This document shows, in pieces, positions 1 through 8,872 of a DNA stretch of 64,000 nt. Origin of the DNA: Paraburkholderia xenovorans LB400 (GTDB lineage Bacteria > Pseudomonadota > Gammaproteobacteria > Burkholderiales > Burkholderiaceae); the NCBI RefSeq assembly GCF_000013645.1, contig NC_007951.1, positions 3,100,001 through 3,164,000 of the forward strand, in the 5' to 3' direction. Position numbers and translations under genes: made by a program. Under the pieces are notes generated by a model, which saw only the letters and a program-made list of their open reading frames with translations, had not been told where the DNA came from and made no database searches. Every line of letters starts with the position of its first letter. Position 1 is the first letter of the stretch.

Positions 1-692
1 AAATGGCGCACCAGATTCAGATCGTGCGTGATCAGCAGAACGGCCATGCCGCGCTTTTCCGCTTCGTCGCGTTGCAATTCGAGCAGCAGTTCGACGATCT
101 GTGCGCGAATCGTGACGTCGAGCGCGGTGGTCGGCTCGTCGGCCAGCAAAAGACGCGGACGGCACGCCAGCGCCATTGCGATCATCACGCGCTGACGCTG
201 GCCGCCGGAAAGCTGATGCGGGTAGCTATTCACGCGCTTGCCCGGCTCGGCGATACCGGTGCGCCCCAGCAGCGCCACCGCGCGTTTGCGCGCCTCCTGC
301 GCGCTTACGCCGTCATGCACGACGATGGTTTCCGCAATCTGGTCGCCGACCGTATAGAGCGGATTGAGCGCGGTCATCGGCTCCTGGAAGATCATCGCGA
401 TATCGGAGCCGCGCATGCCGCGCATTTCGCGCTCGCTTTTGGCAAGCAGGTCCTCGCCGTCGAAACGGATCGAGCCGCTCACCTGCGCGTCGCTCAGCAG
501 ACGCAGGATCGACAGCGCGGTCACGCTCTTGCCCGAACCCGATTCGCCGACCAGCGCCACCCGCTCGCCGCGCTGGATCGCGAGCGTGACGTCGTTCACC
601 GCGACCGTGTCGCCAAAGCGCACGTGCAGATGCTCCAGTTCGAGCAGCGGCGTCGCGGCCTGCGGTGCGTTGTTCTGCAAGCCGGCGCTCAT
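1..692 (-). CDS. yejF: ABC transporter ATP-binding protein, YejF-like (partial, C-terminal part outside the window)
   Basis: This is the cytoplasmic ATPase of a peptide/microcin C-type ABC importer; about 230 N-terminal codons are visible. Reading the minus strand from the ATG at 692 gives Walker A GESGSGKS at residues 49-56, a signature LSGGQRQR near residue 161 and Walker B LLLADEP shortly after, so the first nucleotide-binding domain is intact. YejF proteins carry two such domains of about 530 residues in total; the second would lie left of the window. Its ATG overlaps the stop of the upstream permease by 4 bp (ATGA), which indicates translational coupling in a yejABEF operon. The alternative, an oligopeptide/dipeptide DppD-type ATPase, cannot be excluded from half the protein. 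Confidence 0.88.
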   Translation of the reverse strand, partial: MSAGLQNNAPQAATPLLELEHLHVRFGDTVAVNDVTLAIQRGERVALVGESGSGKSVTALSILRLLSDAQVSGSIRFDGEDLLAKSEREMRGMRGSDIAMIFQEPMTALNPLYTVGDQIAETIVVHDGVSAQEARKRAVALLGRTGIAEPGKRVNSYPHQLSGGQRQRVMIAMALACRPRLLLADEPTTALDVTIRAQIVELLLELQRDEAEKRGMAVLLITHDLNLVRH

Positions 693-1795
693 TGATTGCC
701 TCCGGCGCGCATGGCATCGGAGATGCGCGTGTCGAGCGCGTTGCGCAACGCATCGCCCATGAAGGTCAGCAGCAGCAACATCGCGACCAGTACGCCGAAG
801 GTGGACAGCGAAATCCACCAGGCGTCGAGATTCGCCTTGCCTTGCGCGAGCAGTTCACCGAGGCTCGGCGTGGGCGACGGCACGCCCAGGCCGAGAAAGT
901 CGAGGCTCGTCAGCGCGAGAATGGCGCCGCTCATGCGAAACGGCAGGAACGTGATGACCGGCGTCAGACTGTTGGGCAGCACATGCCGCCACATGATCTG
1001 CCAGTTCGACAACCCCATTGCACGTGCCGCGCGCACATAGTCCTGGTGGCGATTGCGCAGAAACTCCGCGCGCACGTAGTCGGACAGGCCAATCCAGCCG
1101 AACAGCGAGAGCAGCACGATCAGCAGGATGAAGCCCGGCTCGAAGATCGACGAAAAGATGATCAGCAGATAAAGCTCGGGCATCGCGCTCCAGATTTCGA
1201 TCAGACGCTGCCCGACGATATCGATACGTCCTCCGAAATAACCCTGCACGGCGCCCGCCGCAATGCCGAGTATCGTGCCGATCAGCGTCAGCACCAGCCC
1301 GAATTCCACCGACACCCGGAAGCCGTACAGCAGACGCGCGAACAGGTCGCGGCCACGGTCGTCGGTGCCGAGCCAGTTATCGCGCGACGGCGGCGCCGGG
1401 TTCGGCGCCTTCGAAAAGTAGTTCAGCGTGTCGTAGTAATAGCGATTCGGCGGATACAGCGCGAAATTGCCCGGCGCGTCGAAGCGCTGCTTGACATACG
1501 GATCGAGATAATCGGCCGGCGTCGGGAAGTCGCCGCCGAACGTGGTTTCCGCGTAGGTCTTGAACATCGGGAAATACAGCTTGCCCTCATAGCGCACCAC
1601 GAGCGGCTTGTCGTTCGACCACAGCGGACCGGCCAGACTCGCCGCGAACGCCACCACGAACACGATCAGACTCCAGTAGCCCAGGCGCTGCTGGCGAAAG
1701 CGCTGCCAGACACGGCGCGCGGGCGAAGGCGACACGAACGCGCGCGCGGTTTCGGCGCGCGCCGACGCATCGGCGGAAAGACGGGCTCGATTCAT
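689..1795 (-). CDS. yejE: ABC transporter permease, YejE-like
   Basis: This 368-residue inner-membrane permease belongs to a peptide-type importer. It has an N-terminal membrane segment (around residues 40-60), then a long periplasmic insert rich in Tyr, Pro and Asp. The [19 protein letters not shown] stretch that precedes the transmembrane core in DppC/YejE proteins is present, followed by five further hydrophobic segments. The EAA loop that contacts the ATPase is visible ([15 protein letters not shown]). The start ATG at 1795 overlaps the upstream yejB stop (TGATG) and the 3' end overlaps yejF, so the genes are coupled. The ORF is open further upstream, but that part is a shadow of yejB. 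Confidence 0.92.
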   Translation of the reverse strand: MNRARLSADASARAETARAFVSPSPARRVWQRFRQQRLGYWSLIVFVVAFAASLAGPLWSNDKPLVVRYEGKLYFPMFKTYAETTFGGDFPTPADYLDPYVKQRFDAPGNFALYPPNRYYYDTLNYFSKAPNPAPPSRDNWLGTDDRGRDLFARLLYGFRVSVEFGLVLTLIGTILGIAAGAVQGYFGGRIDIVGQRLIEIWSAMPELYLLIIFSSIFEPGFILLIVLLSLFGWIGLSDYVRAEFLRNRHQDYVRAARAMGLSNWQIMWRHVLPNSLTPVITFLPFRMSGAILALTSLDFLGLGVPSPTPSLGELLAQGKANLDAWWISLSTFGVLVAMLLLLTFMGDALRNALDTRISDAMRAGGNQ

Positions 1796-2832
1796 CAGCG
1801 CTCCAGTTGTTCGAATTGGATGCGGGGATCGACCCACACATAGCAAAGATCGGAAATCAGCTTGGTCGCCAGACCGATCAGCGTGAACAGATACAGCGTG
1901 CCGAGCACGACCGGATAGTCGCGCCGCACCACCGATTCGTACGACAGCAACCCGAGGCCGTCGAGCGAAAACAGCGTTTCGATCAGCAGACTGCCGGTAA
2001 AGAACGCGCCGATGAACGCAGCCGGAAAACCGACGATCAGCGGCAACAGCGCATTGCGGAACACGTGCTTCCACAGCACGCGCTTTTCGGACAGACCTTT
2101 GGCGCGCGCGGTCAGCACGTATTGTTTGCGGATCTCGTCGAGAAAAGCATTTTTCGTCAGCATGGTGACCACCGCGAAACTGCCCACGACCGAGGCCGTG
2201 ATCGGCAACGCGATATGCCACAGATAGTCGAGCACCTTGCCGGCGACACTCAATTGCGCCCAGTTGTCCGACGTGAGATTGCGCAGCGGAAAGAGTTGCA
2301 GGAACGTGCCGCCACCGAACACCACGAGCAGCAGCACGCCCAGCACGAAGCCCGGAATCGCATAGCCGATCAGCACCACGAGGCTCGTTGCGACGTCGAA
2401 ACGCGAGCCGTTGCGGATCGCCTTCGCAATGCCGAGCGGCACCGATATCAGATACGTCAGAAAGAACGTCCACAAGCCGATGCTGATCGACACCGGCAGC
2501 TTGGAGACGATCAGCGACCACACGCTTTGATGGCGGAAATAGCTCTGGCCGAGATCGAACGTCGAGAAGCGCTTGAGCATCAGCACGTAACGCTCGAGCG
2601 GGGGTTTGTCGAAACCGTAGAGCGCTTTCAGTTGTGCGATCTGCTGCGCGTCGACGCCGCTATGCGCGCGCAGACCGAACGGCGCGCCGTTCTCCGCGCC
2701 TTTGCGCAACTCGTGCTGCATCTGCTCGACCGGGCCACCGGGGACGAACTGGATCACGGCGAAGGTCAGCGTGAGCACGCCGAGCAGGGTCGGGATCATG
2801 AGCAGCAGGCGTTTGAGGATGTAGCTCCACAT
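1795..2832 (-). CDS. yejB: ABC transporter permease, YejB-like
   Basis: This is the second inner-membrane permease of the importer, 345 residues. It opens with the typical MWSYILKRLLLMIPTLLGV membrane anchor, followed by a periplasmic region (GGPVEQMQ...) and five hydrophobic helices. An EAA-type loop (QYVLTARAKGLSEKRVLWK) sits in the C-terminal half. Length and architecture match the DppB/YejB family. The ATG at 2832 begins the anchor helix; the open frame upstream shows no homology-like features and was rejected. The gene lies 40 nt downstream of the yejA stop and overlaps yejE by one base. Confidence 0.92.
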   Translation of the reverse strand: MWSYILKRLLLMIPTLLGVLTLTFAVIQFVPGGPVEQMQHELRKGAENGAPFGLRAHSGVDAQQIAQLKALYGFDKPPLERYVLMLKRFSTFDLGQSYFRHQSVWSLIVSKLPVSISIGLWTFFLTYLISVPLGIAKAIRNGSRFDVATSLVVLIGYAIPGFVLGVLLLVVFGGGTFLQLFPLRNLTSDNWAQLSVAGKVLDYLWHIALPITASVVGSFAVVTMLTKNAFLDEIRKQYVLTARAKGLSEKRVLWKHVFRNALLPLIVGFPAAFIGAFFTGSLLIETLFSLDGLGLLSYESVVRRDYPVVLGTLYLFTLIGLATKLISDLCYVWVDPRIQFEQLER

Positions 2833-2872
2833 GGCGGCGGTTCCGGTGCGAAGGCGGTGAATGAATGACGCG

Positions 2873-4837
2873 TTAGCGCGGCTGGGCCTGGGCTTGCGGC
2901 TGCGCTTGTGGCTGCGCGAACCACCACGTCGACGTGATCCAGCCTTCCGCTGAATAGTACAGGGGCAATGTTTTTGGCCACGCGAGGCCGCGCTTGAACG
3001 CCACCCGGTGCGTCGCGCTGTACCAGTGCGGCACGACATAGTAGCCATGCATCAGCACGCGGTCGAGCGCGTGGGTGGCGTCGATCAGCTGCTCGCGCGT
3101 CTGCGCATGCACGAGCGCGCTGAGGATGGCATCGACCGCGGGCGACTTCAGCCCGATCATGTTGTCGGAGCCTTGCGTATCCGCGGCCTTGCTGCCGAAG
3201 CGCTCGATCTGCTCCGAACCGGGCACCTGCACATCCGGCATGCGGATGGTGGTGGTGTCGAAATCGAAGCTGTCCAGACGCTTCTGATAGACCGCAAAGT
3301 CCGACACGCGAAACGTGGCTTCGATGCCGAGCTTCTGCAGATTGCGGATGAAGGTCGCGACGATCGGCTCCATCTGCGCGGACGAGCCGGAGTCGTCGAG
3401 AATCTCGAAGCGGAACGGCTCGCCTTTGGCATTGCGCAACGCGCCGTCGCGATAGGTCCAGCCGGCCTCCTGCAATAGCGCGCGCGCCTGCAGCAGATTG
3501 GCGCGCAGCGAGCCCGGCGGATCGGTGTCCGGCTGCCTGGGCGGCGGACCGAACACCGCCGGGTCGAGTTTCGCGCGCCACGGTTCGAGCAACGCCAATT
3601 CACCTGGCGACGGCAGCCCCTTCGCCTGCAGATCGGTATTGGCGAAGAAACTGTCGATACGCGTGTACTGATTGAAGAACAGCTGGCGGTTGAGCCACTG
3701 GAAATCGAGCGCGAGATCGAGCGCCTTGCGCACGCGCACGTCCTGAAACAAAGGCCGCCGTGTGTTCAGCATGAAGCCCTGCATGCCGGTGCCGTTATGT
3801 TGCGGAAACACCTGCTTGATCAGCTCGCCGTTATCGAACTTCTTGCCCACGTCACGCCGCACCCAATTGCGCGCGACATACTCGACCAGCGCATCGTACT
3901 CGCCCGCCTTGAACGCTTCCAGGCGCGCCGTGCTGTCCGAATACAGCTTGTAGACAATGTGATCGAAGTTGTTCGTGCCGACGCGCACCGGCAGCGCCGC
4001 GCCCCAGTAATTCGGGTCGCGCCGGTACGTGATCGTTCGGCCGTTGTCGTACTGCTCGATCAGATAAGGACCGCTGCTGATCGGCTTTTCGAACGCGAGC
4101 TGGTCGAACGGAATGCGGCTGCCGTCCGGCTTCATCCCCCACTTGCGCGAGAACACCGGCATACCGCCGGCGAGTAACGGCAACTCGCGATTGCGCTGGC
4201 GAAACTCGAAGCGGATCGTCTGCGGATCGACCACCACCGCACGCGTGATCTCGCCGAAGATCGATGCGAATTGCGGCGCGGCCTGCGGGCTTTTCAGCGT
4301 ATCGAGCGAAAACTTGACGTCGTCGGCGGTGACCGGATCGCCGTTCGAAAAGCGCGCGCGCGGATTGATGTGGAAGGTGACCGACAAGCCGTCCGGCGCG
4401 ATGCTGATGTCGTCGGCGAGCAACCCATAGGCGGACGCCACTTCGTCGCTGCTGCCGGTGGTGAGGCTTTCGAACATCAGATCCACACCGGGTGCGGTAT
4501 TGCCGCGCAGTGTGAACGGATTGAATTTATCGAAGCTCGTGAGGCGGCTCGGATTGGCCAGCACCAGCGTGCCGCCCTTCGGCGCGTCCGGGTTGACGTA
4601 GTCGAAGTGCTTGAAATTCGCCGGATATTTCGGGTCGCCGTATTGCGCGATCGCATAGACCGCATGCGCCCCCGGCGCCACGAGGAAACCCGCCACCGCC
4701 AGCACACCGCACAGCATGGCTGCGCAACGGGAGCGCCATGAACGCGGCACGAGCGCGAAGCCGGCGCGCGAGGGTCTGTGAATCGCGCTGCGCTGAGGTG
4801 CGCAAGGCGTTGGAACCCGTCGCGAGCCAGTTGTCAT
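2873..4837 (-). CDS. yejA: Extracellular solute-binding protein of the YejA type
   Basis: This is the periplasmic substrate-binding component of the importer (SBP_bac_5 / MicroC-peptide type, about 600 residues in the family; 654 here). An N-terminal basic stretch is followed by a hydrophobic segment and an AHA cleavage-like site (PGAHAVYAIAQYGDP), giving a Sec signal peptide. The mature part contains family-like stretches such as YPANFKHFDYVNPDAPKGG and ISSGPYLIEQYDNGRTITY. Start choice is uncertain: ATG 4837 gives a long N-terminal region, and ATG 4717, directly before the hydrophobic core, is the alternative. It is the first gene of yejABEF. Substrate is inferred from the family (oligopeptides, microcin-like peptides). 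Confidence 0.88.
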   Translation of the reverse strand: MTTGSRRVPTPCAPQRSAIHRPSRAGFALVPRSWRSRCAAMLCGVLAVAGFLVAPGAHAVYAIAQYGDPKYPANFKHFDYVNPDAPKGGTLVLANPSRLTSFDKFNPFTLRGNTAPGVDLMFESLTTGSSDEVASAYGLLADDISIAPDGLSVTFHINPRARFSNGDPVTADDVKFSLDTLKSPQAAPQFASIFGEITRAVVVDPQTIRFEFRQRNRELPLLAGGMPVFSRKWGMKPDGSRIPFDQLAFEKPISSGPYLIEQYDNGRTITYRRDPNYWGAALPVRVGTNNFDHIVYKLYSDSTARLEAFKAGEYDALVEYVARNWVRRDVGKKFDNGELIKQVFPQHNGTGMQGFMLNTRRPLFQDVRVRKALDLALDFQWLNRQLFFNQYTRIDSFFANTDLQAKGLPSPGELALLEPWRAKLDPAVFGPPPRQPDTDPPGSLRANLLQARALLQEAGWTYRDGALRNAKGEPFRFEILDDSGSSAQMEPIVATFIRNLQKLGIEATFRVSDFAVYQKRLDSFDFDTTTIRMPDVQVPGSEQIERFGSKAADTQGSDNMIGLKSPAVDAILSALVHAQTREQLIDATHALDRVLMHGYYVVPHWYSATHRVAFKRGLAWPKTLPLYYSAEGWITSTWWFAQPQAQPQAQAQPR

Positions 4838-4877
4838 AGGGACCTTGTTGATCAGTGGGCAATTGCAGTGTGAGAGA

Positions 4878-4883
4878 ATTCTA
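4878..4883 (-). promoter_or_regulatory. Candidate -10 element for yejA
   Basis: The minus strand reads TAGAAT here, 41 nt before the yejA ATG at 4837. No convincing -35 hexamer is seen at standard spacing, so this is a weak call that rests partly on the same hexamer lying 28-44 nt before the purA, kup and accA starts. The 126-bp yejA–fabI gap must hold both divergent promoters. Confidence 0.3.
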
Positions 4884-4963
4884 CCCAATAAACCCGCGCG
4901 ATCCGCACGCCGTTTGCACACAGCGTCGGCGTGTGCGGCGCGCCGATCCGATCAGGAGATTTC

Positions 4964-5755
4964 ATGGGCTTCCTCGCTGGCAAACGTATCCTGCTGACCG
5001 GCTTGTTGTCGAACCGCTCGATTGCATACGGTATCGCGCAAGCCTGCAGGCGCGAAGGCGCCGAGTTGGCGTTCACCTATGTCGGCGAGCGCTTCAAGGA
5101 TCGCATCAAGGAGTTCGCCGGCGAATTCGGCAGCGACCTGGTGTTCCCCTGCGACGTCGCCGACGACGCGCAGATCGACGCCCTCTTCGCTTCACTGAAG
5201 CAACACTGGGACGGCCTCGACGGTCTGGTCCATTCGATCGGCTTTGCGCCGCGTGAAGCGATTGCCGGCGATTTCCTCGACGGCATGACGCGCGAAAATT
5301 TCCGCATCGCGCATGACATCTCCGCGTACAGCTTCCCCGCGCTCGCCAAGGCCGCGCAGTCCATGTTCACACCGGACGCGTCGTTGCTCACGCTGAGCTA
5401 TCTCGGCGCCGAGCGCGCAATTCCAAACTACAACACGATGGGTCTCGCCAAGGCTTCGCTCGAAGCGAGCGTGCGGTATCTGGCGGTCTCGCTCGGCGCC
5501 AAAGGCGTGCGCGTCAACGGCATTTCGGCGGGCCCGATCAGGACGCTGGCTGCGAGCGGTATCAAGGGCTTCGGCAAGATTCTCGAGTTCGTCGAACAGA
5601 ATGCGCCGCTCAGGCGCAACGTGACGATCGAACAGGTCGGCAACACGGCGGCTTTCCTGCTGTCGGATCTGGCGGCCGGCGTGACCGCGGAAATCGTGCA
5701 CGTCGATAGCGGCTTCAATGCGGTGGTGGGCGGCATGGCTGCTGTTGCCGAGTGA
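4964..5755 (+). CDS. fabI: Enoyl-[acyl-carrier-protein] reductase (NADH)
   Basis: FabI reduces trans-2-enoyl-ACP in the last step of each fatty-acid elongation cycle and is the triclosan target. The 263-residue length is typical. The N-terminal cofactor region ([20 protein letters not shown]) has the long-spaced nucleotide-binding motif of FabI rather than a classical SDR glycine motif. The Tyr-x6-Lys catalytic pair is visible in [13 protein letters not shown], preceded by [16 protein letters not shown] ribosome-binding sequence precedes ATG 4964 by about 6 nt. It is divergent from yejA and ends in a strong terminator shared with the convergent gene downstream. Confidence 0.97.
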   Translation: MGFLAGKRILLTGLLSNRSIAYGIAQACRREGAELAFTYVGERFKDRIKEFAGEFGSDLVFPCDVADDAQIDALFASLKQHWDGLDGLVHSIGFAPREAIAGDFLDGMTRENFRIAHDISAYSFPALAKAAQSMFTPDASLLTLSYLGAERAIPNYNTMGLAKASLEASVRYLAVSLGAKGVRVNGISAGPIRTLAASGIKGFGKILEFVEQNAPLRRNVTIEQVGNTAAFLLSDLAAGVTAEIVHVDSGFNAVVGGMAAVAE

Positions 5756-5830
5756 GAGCGCGATTCACCTGAACGTGTGGCGCTCTGTTCAAGCAGCTTG
5801 TGTTTCGCTGGCCTGCTGCGGAAGCCCAAT

Positions 5831-5860
5831 AGAAAAACCGCCCTCTCGGGCGGTCTTCTT
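5831..5860. terminator. Bidirectional Rho-independent terminator between fabI and the PXPV gene
   Basis: A perfect 7-bp stem (ACCGCCC 5837-5843 with GGGCGGT 5848-5854) closes a TCTC loop. It is followed by CTTCTTT on the plus strand and by TTTTTCT on the minus strand, so it can end transcription from both convergent genes. Confidence 0.85.
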
Positions 5861-5895
5861 TGACTTCGCGACTCGGCCAATTGCTGGGTGGACGC

Positions 5896-6243
5896 TTAGT
5901 GCCAGCCGCGGCGATTGTCGTAGTGGTCGCGGCCGTAATCGTAACGGCCCGGCGGATGACGACGATACCAGTCATCGCGCGCCCAATAGCGACGGCCGTC
6001 CCAATAGCGGTCTCCATGCCAGCCGATTACGATCGACGGGCCACCGTAGTACACGGGAGCCGGTTGATACACGACCGGCGGCGGAGGTGGCGGCGGCGGT
6101 GCATAGACCGGTGCCGGCGCGACGTAAACCGGCGCGGGAATGCCGATGTTGACACCCACGTTGAGACCGCCGGCCGTTGCAGCACCCGACGCACCCAACG
6201 CGAAAACCCCGATCAGAAGCGGAACAAGACGAGCGGACTTCAT
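5896..6243 (-). CDS. Small secreted PXPV-repeat protein
   Basis: This 115-residue protein has a clear signal peptide (basic MKSAR start, hydrophobic core, ATAGG cleavage region near residue 25). A low-complexity stretch follows, with PAPVYVAPAPVYAP and an eight-proline run, then a Tyr/Trp/Arg/Asp-rich tail (RYWDGRRYWARDDWYRRH). The PxPV motif places it with the PXPV-repeat proteins common in Burkholderia; their function is unknown. The tail is probably surface- or envelope-exposed. It is monocistronic and converges with fabI. Confidence 0.75.
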   Translation of the reverse strand: MKSARLVPLLIGVFALGASGAATAGGLNVGVNIGIPAPVYVAPAPVYAPPPPPPPPVVYQPAPVYYGGPSIVIGWHGDRYWDGRRYWARDDWYRRHPPGRYDYGRDHYDNRRGWH

Positions 6244-6592
6244 CGATCACCTTTTGGAAGAATGTGTTGTTGGCGGAAATATAGCGCAAGGCGGTGTCCA
6301 GCGTATTTCAACTTTGTAATAACTGATGCATAACATCGCCCATCCGGCTGACTGGTTACGTCTCGTTACATCGGATGAGGTTTTGGTGAAGAACGGGTGG
6401 TGTTGTAGTCGGCGCGCGTGTTCGCAACGGTTGAGGTTTCGTCCTCATGGCGCCGCGTGCTGCAGCGCTTGACGGCCGAGCAGGCGCACATTGGCGGGTA
6501 CGCAGGGTTGCCGCCGCCATCAGGCCATCGTTATTCGGCGCGCCCCGTCCAGATGGACAGCCTCTTCAATGTCGTCTTACAGCAGCGTTGCT
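6244..6592. other. Gene-free stretch between the PXPV gene and the hcp pseudogene
   Basis: I see no coding frame with family-like content. The short open frames here have no ribosome-binding site and overlap one another. The region must contain the upstream sequences of the PXPV gene and the 3' end of the hcp transcript; no clear terminator hairpin was seen. Confidence 0.5.
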
Positions 6593-7068
6593 CTATCTGA
6601 CGGTGCTATTTTCTTTGATATACATCATGGCCGTCACCGTCCCACCGCTGCCGCCGAGAGGATTCTGAACGATATATTCGTGCTTCATGGTCGAAAAGGA
6701 TAGGCGGACACTTTCGTGGCAAGTTGTTTCGTTCGCGAGCGGCGCAACGTGCGTGATTATCACGTCATACATCGTGATTCGCGAAAATTCGTGAGGTATG
6801 CCACCCGCCTTGCGCATTGTCAGCAGCGCCTTGTCGACACGTTTGCCTGTGAAGCAGTATTTCGCCAGGTTCGGACTGGCTCGATCAAACTCATGCGTAA
6901 AAAACAGGTCTGATACGGTTGCTTTGCCTGCTCCGCCACCTGTGAAAGCATGGTTGAATTCTGCGATACCTGCCAACCCCACGAAATTACATCAATTTCA
7001 TTCAAATGCGCGGCATCCTGAGATTCACCATCAATGCCATTTATTTTAATAAAAATATCCTGCGCCAC
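6593..7068 (-). pseudogene. hcp: Type VI secretion tube protein Hcp, disrupted by a frameshift
   Basis: Two overlapping minus-strand frames together make one Hcp of about 160 residues. The first frame (ATG at 7068) gives MAQDIFIKINGIDGESQDAA through VSQNSTMLS. The rest (GGGAGKATVSDLFF, RASPNLAKYCFTGK, LTMRKAGG, EYIVQNPLGGSGGTV) is in a second frame ending at 6593. One base appears to be missing around 6941-6943; adding one there would restore an uninterrupted Hcp. Hcp hexamers form the inner tube of the type VI secretion system and carry effectors. No other tss gene is in the window, so this is an orphan copy. A sequencing error is the main alternative to a real pseudogene. Confidence 0.85.
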
Positions 7069-7131
7069 TCCACCTCCCTCTTTATCAGATTGCAGTTACC
7101 CTGGATGGGGATACCACGTAATACTGTAGAA

Positions 7132-7680
7132 TTAATGAAGTTGACCGATCAATGCCCTCAGACCTGTTGCCACTTGAGGGCCGACTATAGAACCACCCAT
7201 TAAAAGGACTGCGGGTGCCCGATCAATAGCCAGCGTCATCAAATGAGAAAATCCTGGAAAGGCGATGCTGGTCAGGAAGGGAATCGGGTCGAGGCCGAGA
7301 AACATCACATCTCCGCCAAAACCGGAAAATGCGGCGACTCCGCCCTCGATATAAGCCGTGACACCTTGAATATCCGATAACGAAAGTTTCCGCCCCTGGA
7401 AAGCATCGGTCATGAAAACCACCCCGCCGCTCTTAAAATCCTCGAGAGCGACCGAGCCGGAAAAATCATAGTTCCTGACTATTGTCTGAGGAACTTCTAT
7501 TCTCGTCAGAGCAAGGCCTCGAGAAATCCCAGCGCCGAACGCGCCAAAATGGAAATGGTGCGGATTTCTGTCTGGATCATTCAACGATATCATACCGCCC
7601 GATATCACGGAAAAACCCAGACTGAAACCCAGCGTCGCGCTTGTATCATAGGTCCACTTGCTTTGCCTCAGATACGCCAT
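7132..7680 (-). CDS. Unrecognised Gly-rich protein beside orphan hcp
   Basis: I cannot assign this 182-residue protein to a named family. It is rich in Gly, Phe and small residues (TLGFSLGFSVISGGMISLND, HHFHFGAFGAGISRG), has no signal peptide, and ends in a moderately hydrophobic region (MTLAIDRAPAVLLMGGSIVG). A segment GVVFMTDAFQGRKLSLSDIQG lies in the middle. It overlaps the 3' end of the DUF3592-like gene by 13 bp and is followed after 63 bp by hcp, so all three were probably co-transcribed. The position next to hcp suggests a type VI cargo, accessory or immunity role, but this is inference from context only. Base composition is less GC-rich than in flanking genes. Confidence 0.7.
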   Translation of the reverse strand: MAYLRQSKWTYDTSATLGFSLGFSVISGGMISLNDPDRNPHHFHFGAFGAGISRGLALTRIEVPQTIVRNYDFSGSVALEDFKSGGVVFMTDAFQGRKLSLSDIQGVTAYIEGGVAAFSGFGGDVMFLGLDPIPFLTSIAFPGFSHLMTLAIDRAPAVLLMGGSIVGPQVATGLRALIGQLH

Positions 7681-8087
7681 TTGCTGCGATCCCCTTTCCC
7701 AGGAAACTTTACAATCAATAAATTAAACAGCCCTATGGCCGGAATACCTACAACAAATGCAGTCAACAAAATACTCGGAAACCAGATCGCGCCAACCCGA
7801 TCAATCGTCGGACGGGGATTGGGGGAATATTCCAGATAGAGAACGGTGACCCGGTCGCCGACTTTATAGCCAGCAATCCACCCGCCCTGAGGGTATGAAG
7901 CGCGCTCCCCTTTTTTGTTTACATATTCGATCTGCGGATGACTGCCACCCGCATTTAGCGCGACGACTCGACCAGGGGCTTTGACGGCCGCGTAGAGAAA
8001 ATCTTTTGTGTCGTCAATAGAGATAGCCAGACCGATCAGACAGCCAATCCAGAATATCGAAAAAATAAGGACCTTAAAGCGTCGCAT
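7668..8087 (-). CDS. DUF3592-like membrane protein
   Basis: This protein of about 139 residues has one N-terminal membrane helix (VLIFSIFWIGCLIGLAISI) and one near the C-terminus (FPSILLTAFVVGIPAIGLFN). They flank a soluble domain with GRVVALNAGGSHPQIEYVN and GYKVGDRVTVLYL, the pattern of DUF3592 proteins. The start is uncertain: ATG 8087 has an upstream GAAG and begins just before the helix, while in-frame ATGs at 8111 and 8132 would add 8 or 15 residues. The 13-bp overlap with the downstream gene implies coupled translation. Role unknown; the topology would suit an inner-membrane partner or immunity protein. Confidence 0.7.
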   Translation of the reverse strand: MRRFKVLIFSIFWIGCLIGLAISIDDTKDFLYAAVKAPGRVVALNAGGSHPQIEYVNKKGERASYPQGGWIAGYKVGDRVTVLYLEYSPNPRPTIDRVGAIWFPSILLTAFVVGIPAIGLFNLLIVKFPGKGDRSKWRI

Positions 8088-8132
8088 GAGCACTTCATCG
8101 GTCAGCGGCATAGTACGAAATACCCTTCTCAT

Positions 8133-8593
8133 TCGTGGTGTGTGAGTACGTTGATAGCGAAGGGGCAGTTAGCGGAGGCTCCGTGTTTTTTGGCATGCAG
8201 GTTGACCTCCAGGCAAGAGATTGAGCCGCCCTACCCCTACTCGGCGCACTTTGCTCGGCAGGTTGCACGATGCAACAGATCGGTTCGTTGTACATATTTT
8301 TCGCCACAAGGACGGCTATCGATGATTAGAGGGCATGAAACATTCAAACGCCCGCTAATACTTGCATCGGGTCGAGATCATCGCAGAGCTCGGCCCGATG
8401 TTTGCCGGTGTTATCAACGTAGCGCGCTACGGCCGTTCCGACTACCAGACAGATCCCAATCATCTCGTAGAAACTGCGGCTTGGTTCTCCGAACCGAGAG
8501 GGGCGTCCACTGCATGCGACGGAAACCGGTGATAGGAAAGGTTTGATGGGCTATGACTACGCGGGCAGCAAGGACGTGCCGAATAATGCTCCC
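8133..8593. other. Gene-poor stretch between the type VI remnant and tRNA-Ser
   Basis: There is no convincing gene. A plus-strand frame with ATG at 8398 and stop at 8530-8532 encodes about 44 residues of ordinary-looking composition (MFAGVINVARYGRSDYQTDP). Its frame is open for 13 further codons upstream, after a TAA, without an ATG, and could be the relic of a decayed gene. I could not identify it. Confidence 0.4.
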
Positions 8594-8632
8594 CAAAAAC
8601 AAAACCCCGCAGAGCCTAAACTCTGCGGGGTT
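8594..8632 (-). terminator. Rho-independent terminator downstream of tRNA-Ser
   Basis: A 12-bp perfect stem (8603-8614 with 8621-8632, CCCCGCAGAG core) with a 6-nt loop is followed on the minus strand by TTTTGTTTTTGG. It lies 13 nt downstream of the tRNA 3' end. Confidence 0.9.
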
Positions 8633-8645
8633 CCACCGCCACTTC

Positions 8646-8739
8646 TGGCGGAGACGGAGGGATTCGAACCCTCGATCCAGGTTTTGGCCCAGATGCTCCC
8701 TTAGCAGGGGAGTGCCTTCGACCTCTCGGCCACGTCTCC
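8646..8739 (-). tRNA. tRNA-Ser (anticodon GCU)
   Basis: The minus strand gives a 94-nt class II tRNA including an encoded CCA. The acceptor stem is GGAGACG/CGTCTCC, the anticodon loop is CTGCTAA with anticodon GCT, a long variable arm follows, and the T-loop is GGTTCGAATCC. Size and long variable arm are those of a serine tRNA reading AGC/AGU. Transcription would be on the minus strand with the terminator just downstream. The type VI remnant begins on its 3' side. Confidence 0.97.
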
Positions 8740-8872
8740 CAAACTTTCGGTCGCGCAGGGAGTCAGCGCGACGAAGCCAAGATAATAGCGGGCCGAACTG
8801 CGAAGGTCAATGTCTGGCGAACATTTTTTGTGCCAGTTTTGTCATCAATGACGCAATTTATTCACGTCGACC

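Noticed and set aside
8142..8546. A 134-codon plus-strand frame next to tRNA-Ser
   Set aside because: Arg/Ser/Cys-rich composition, no ribosome-binding site, no recognisable family; the other frame at 8398-8532 looks more protein-like.
6250..8740. Attachment-site repeat for integration at tRNA-Ser
   Set aside because: I looked for a copy of the tRNA 3' end on the far side of the island; only a 7-base match near 6277 was seen, which is chance level.
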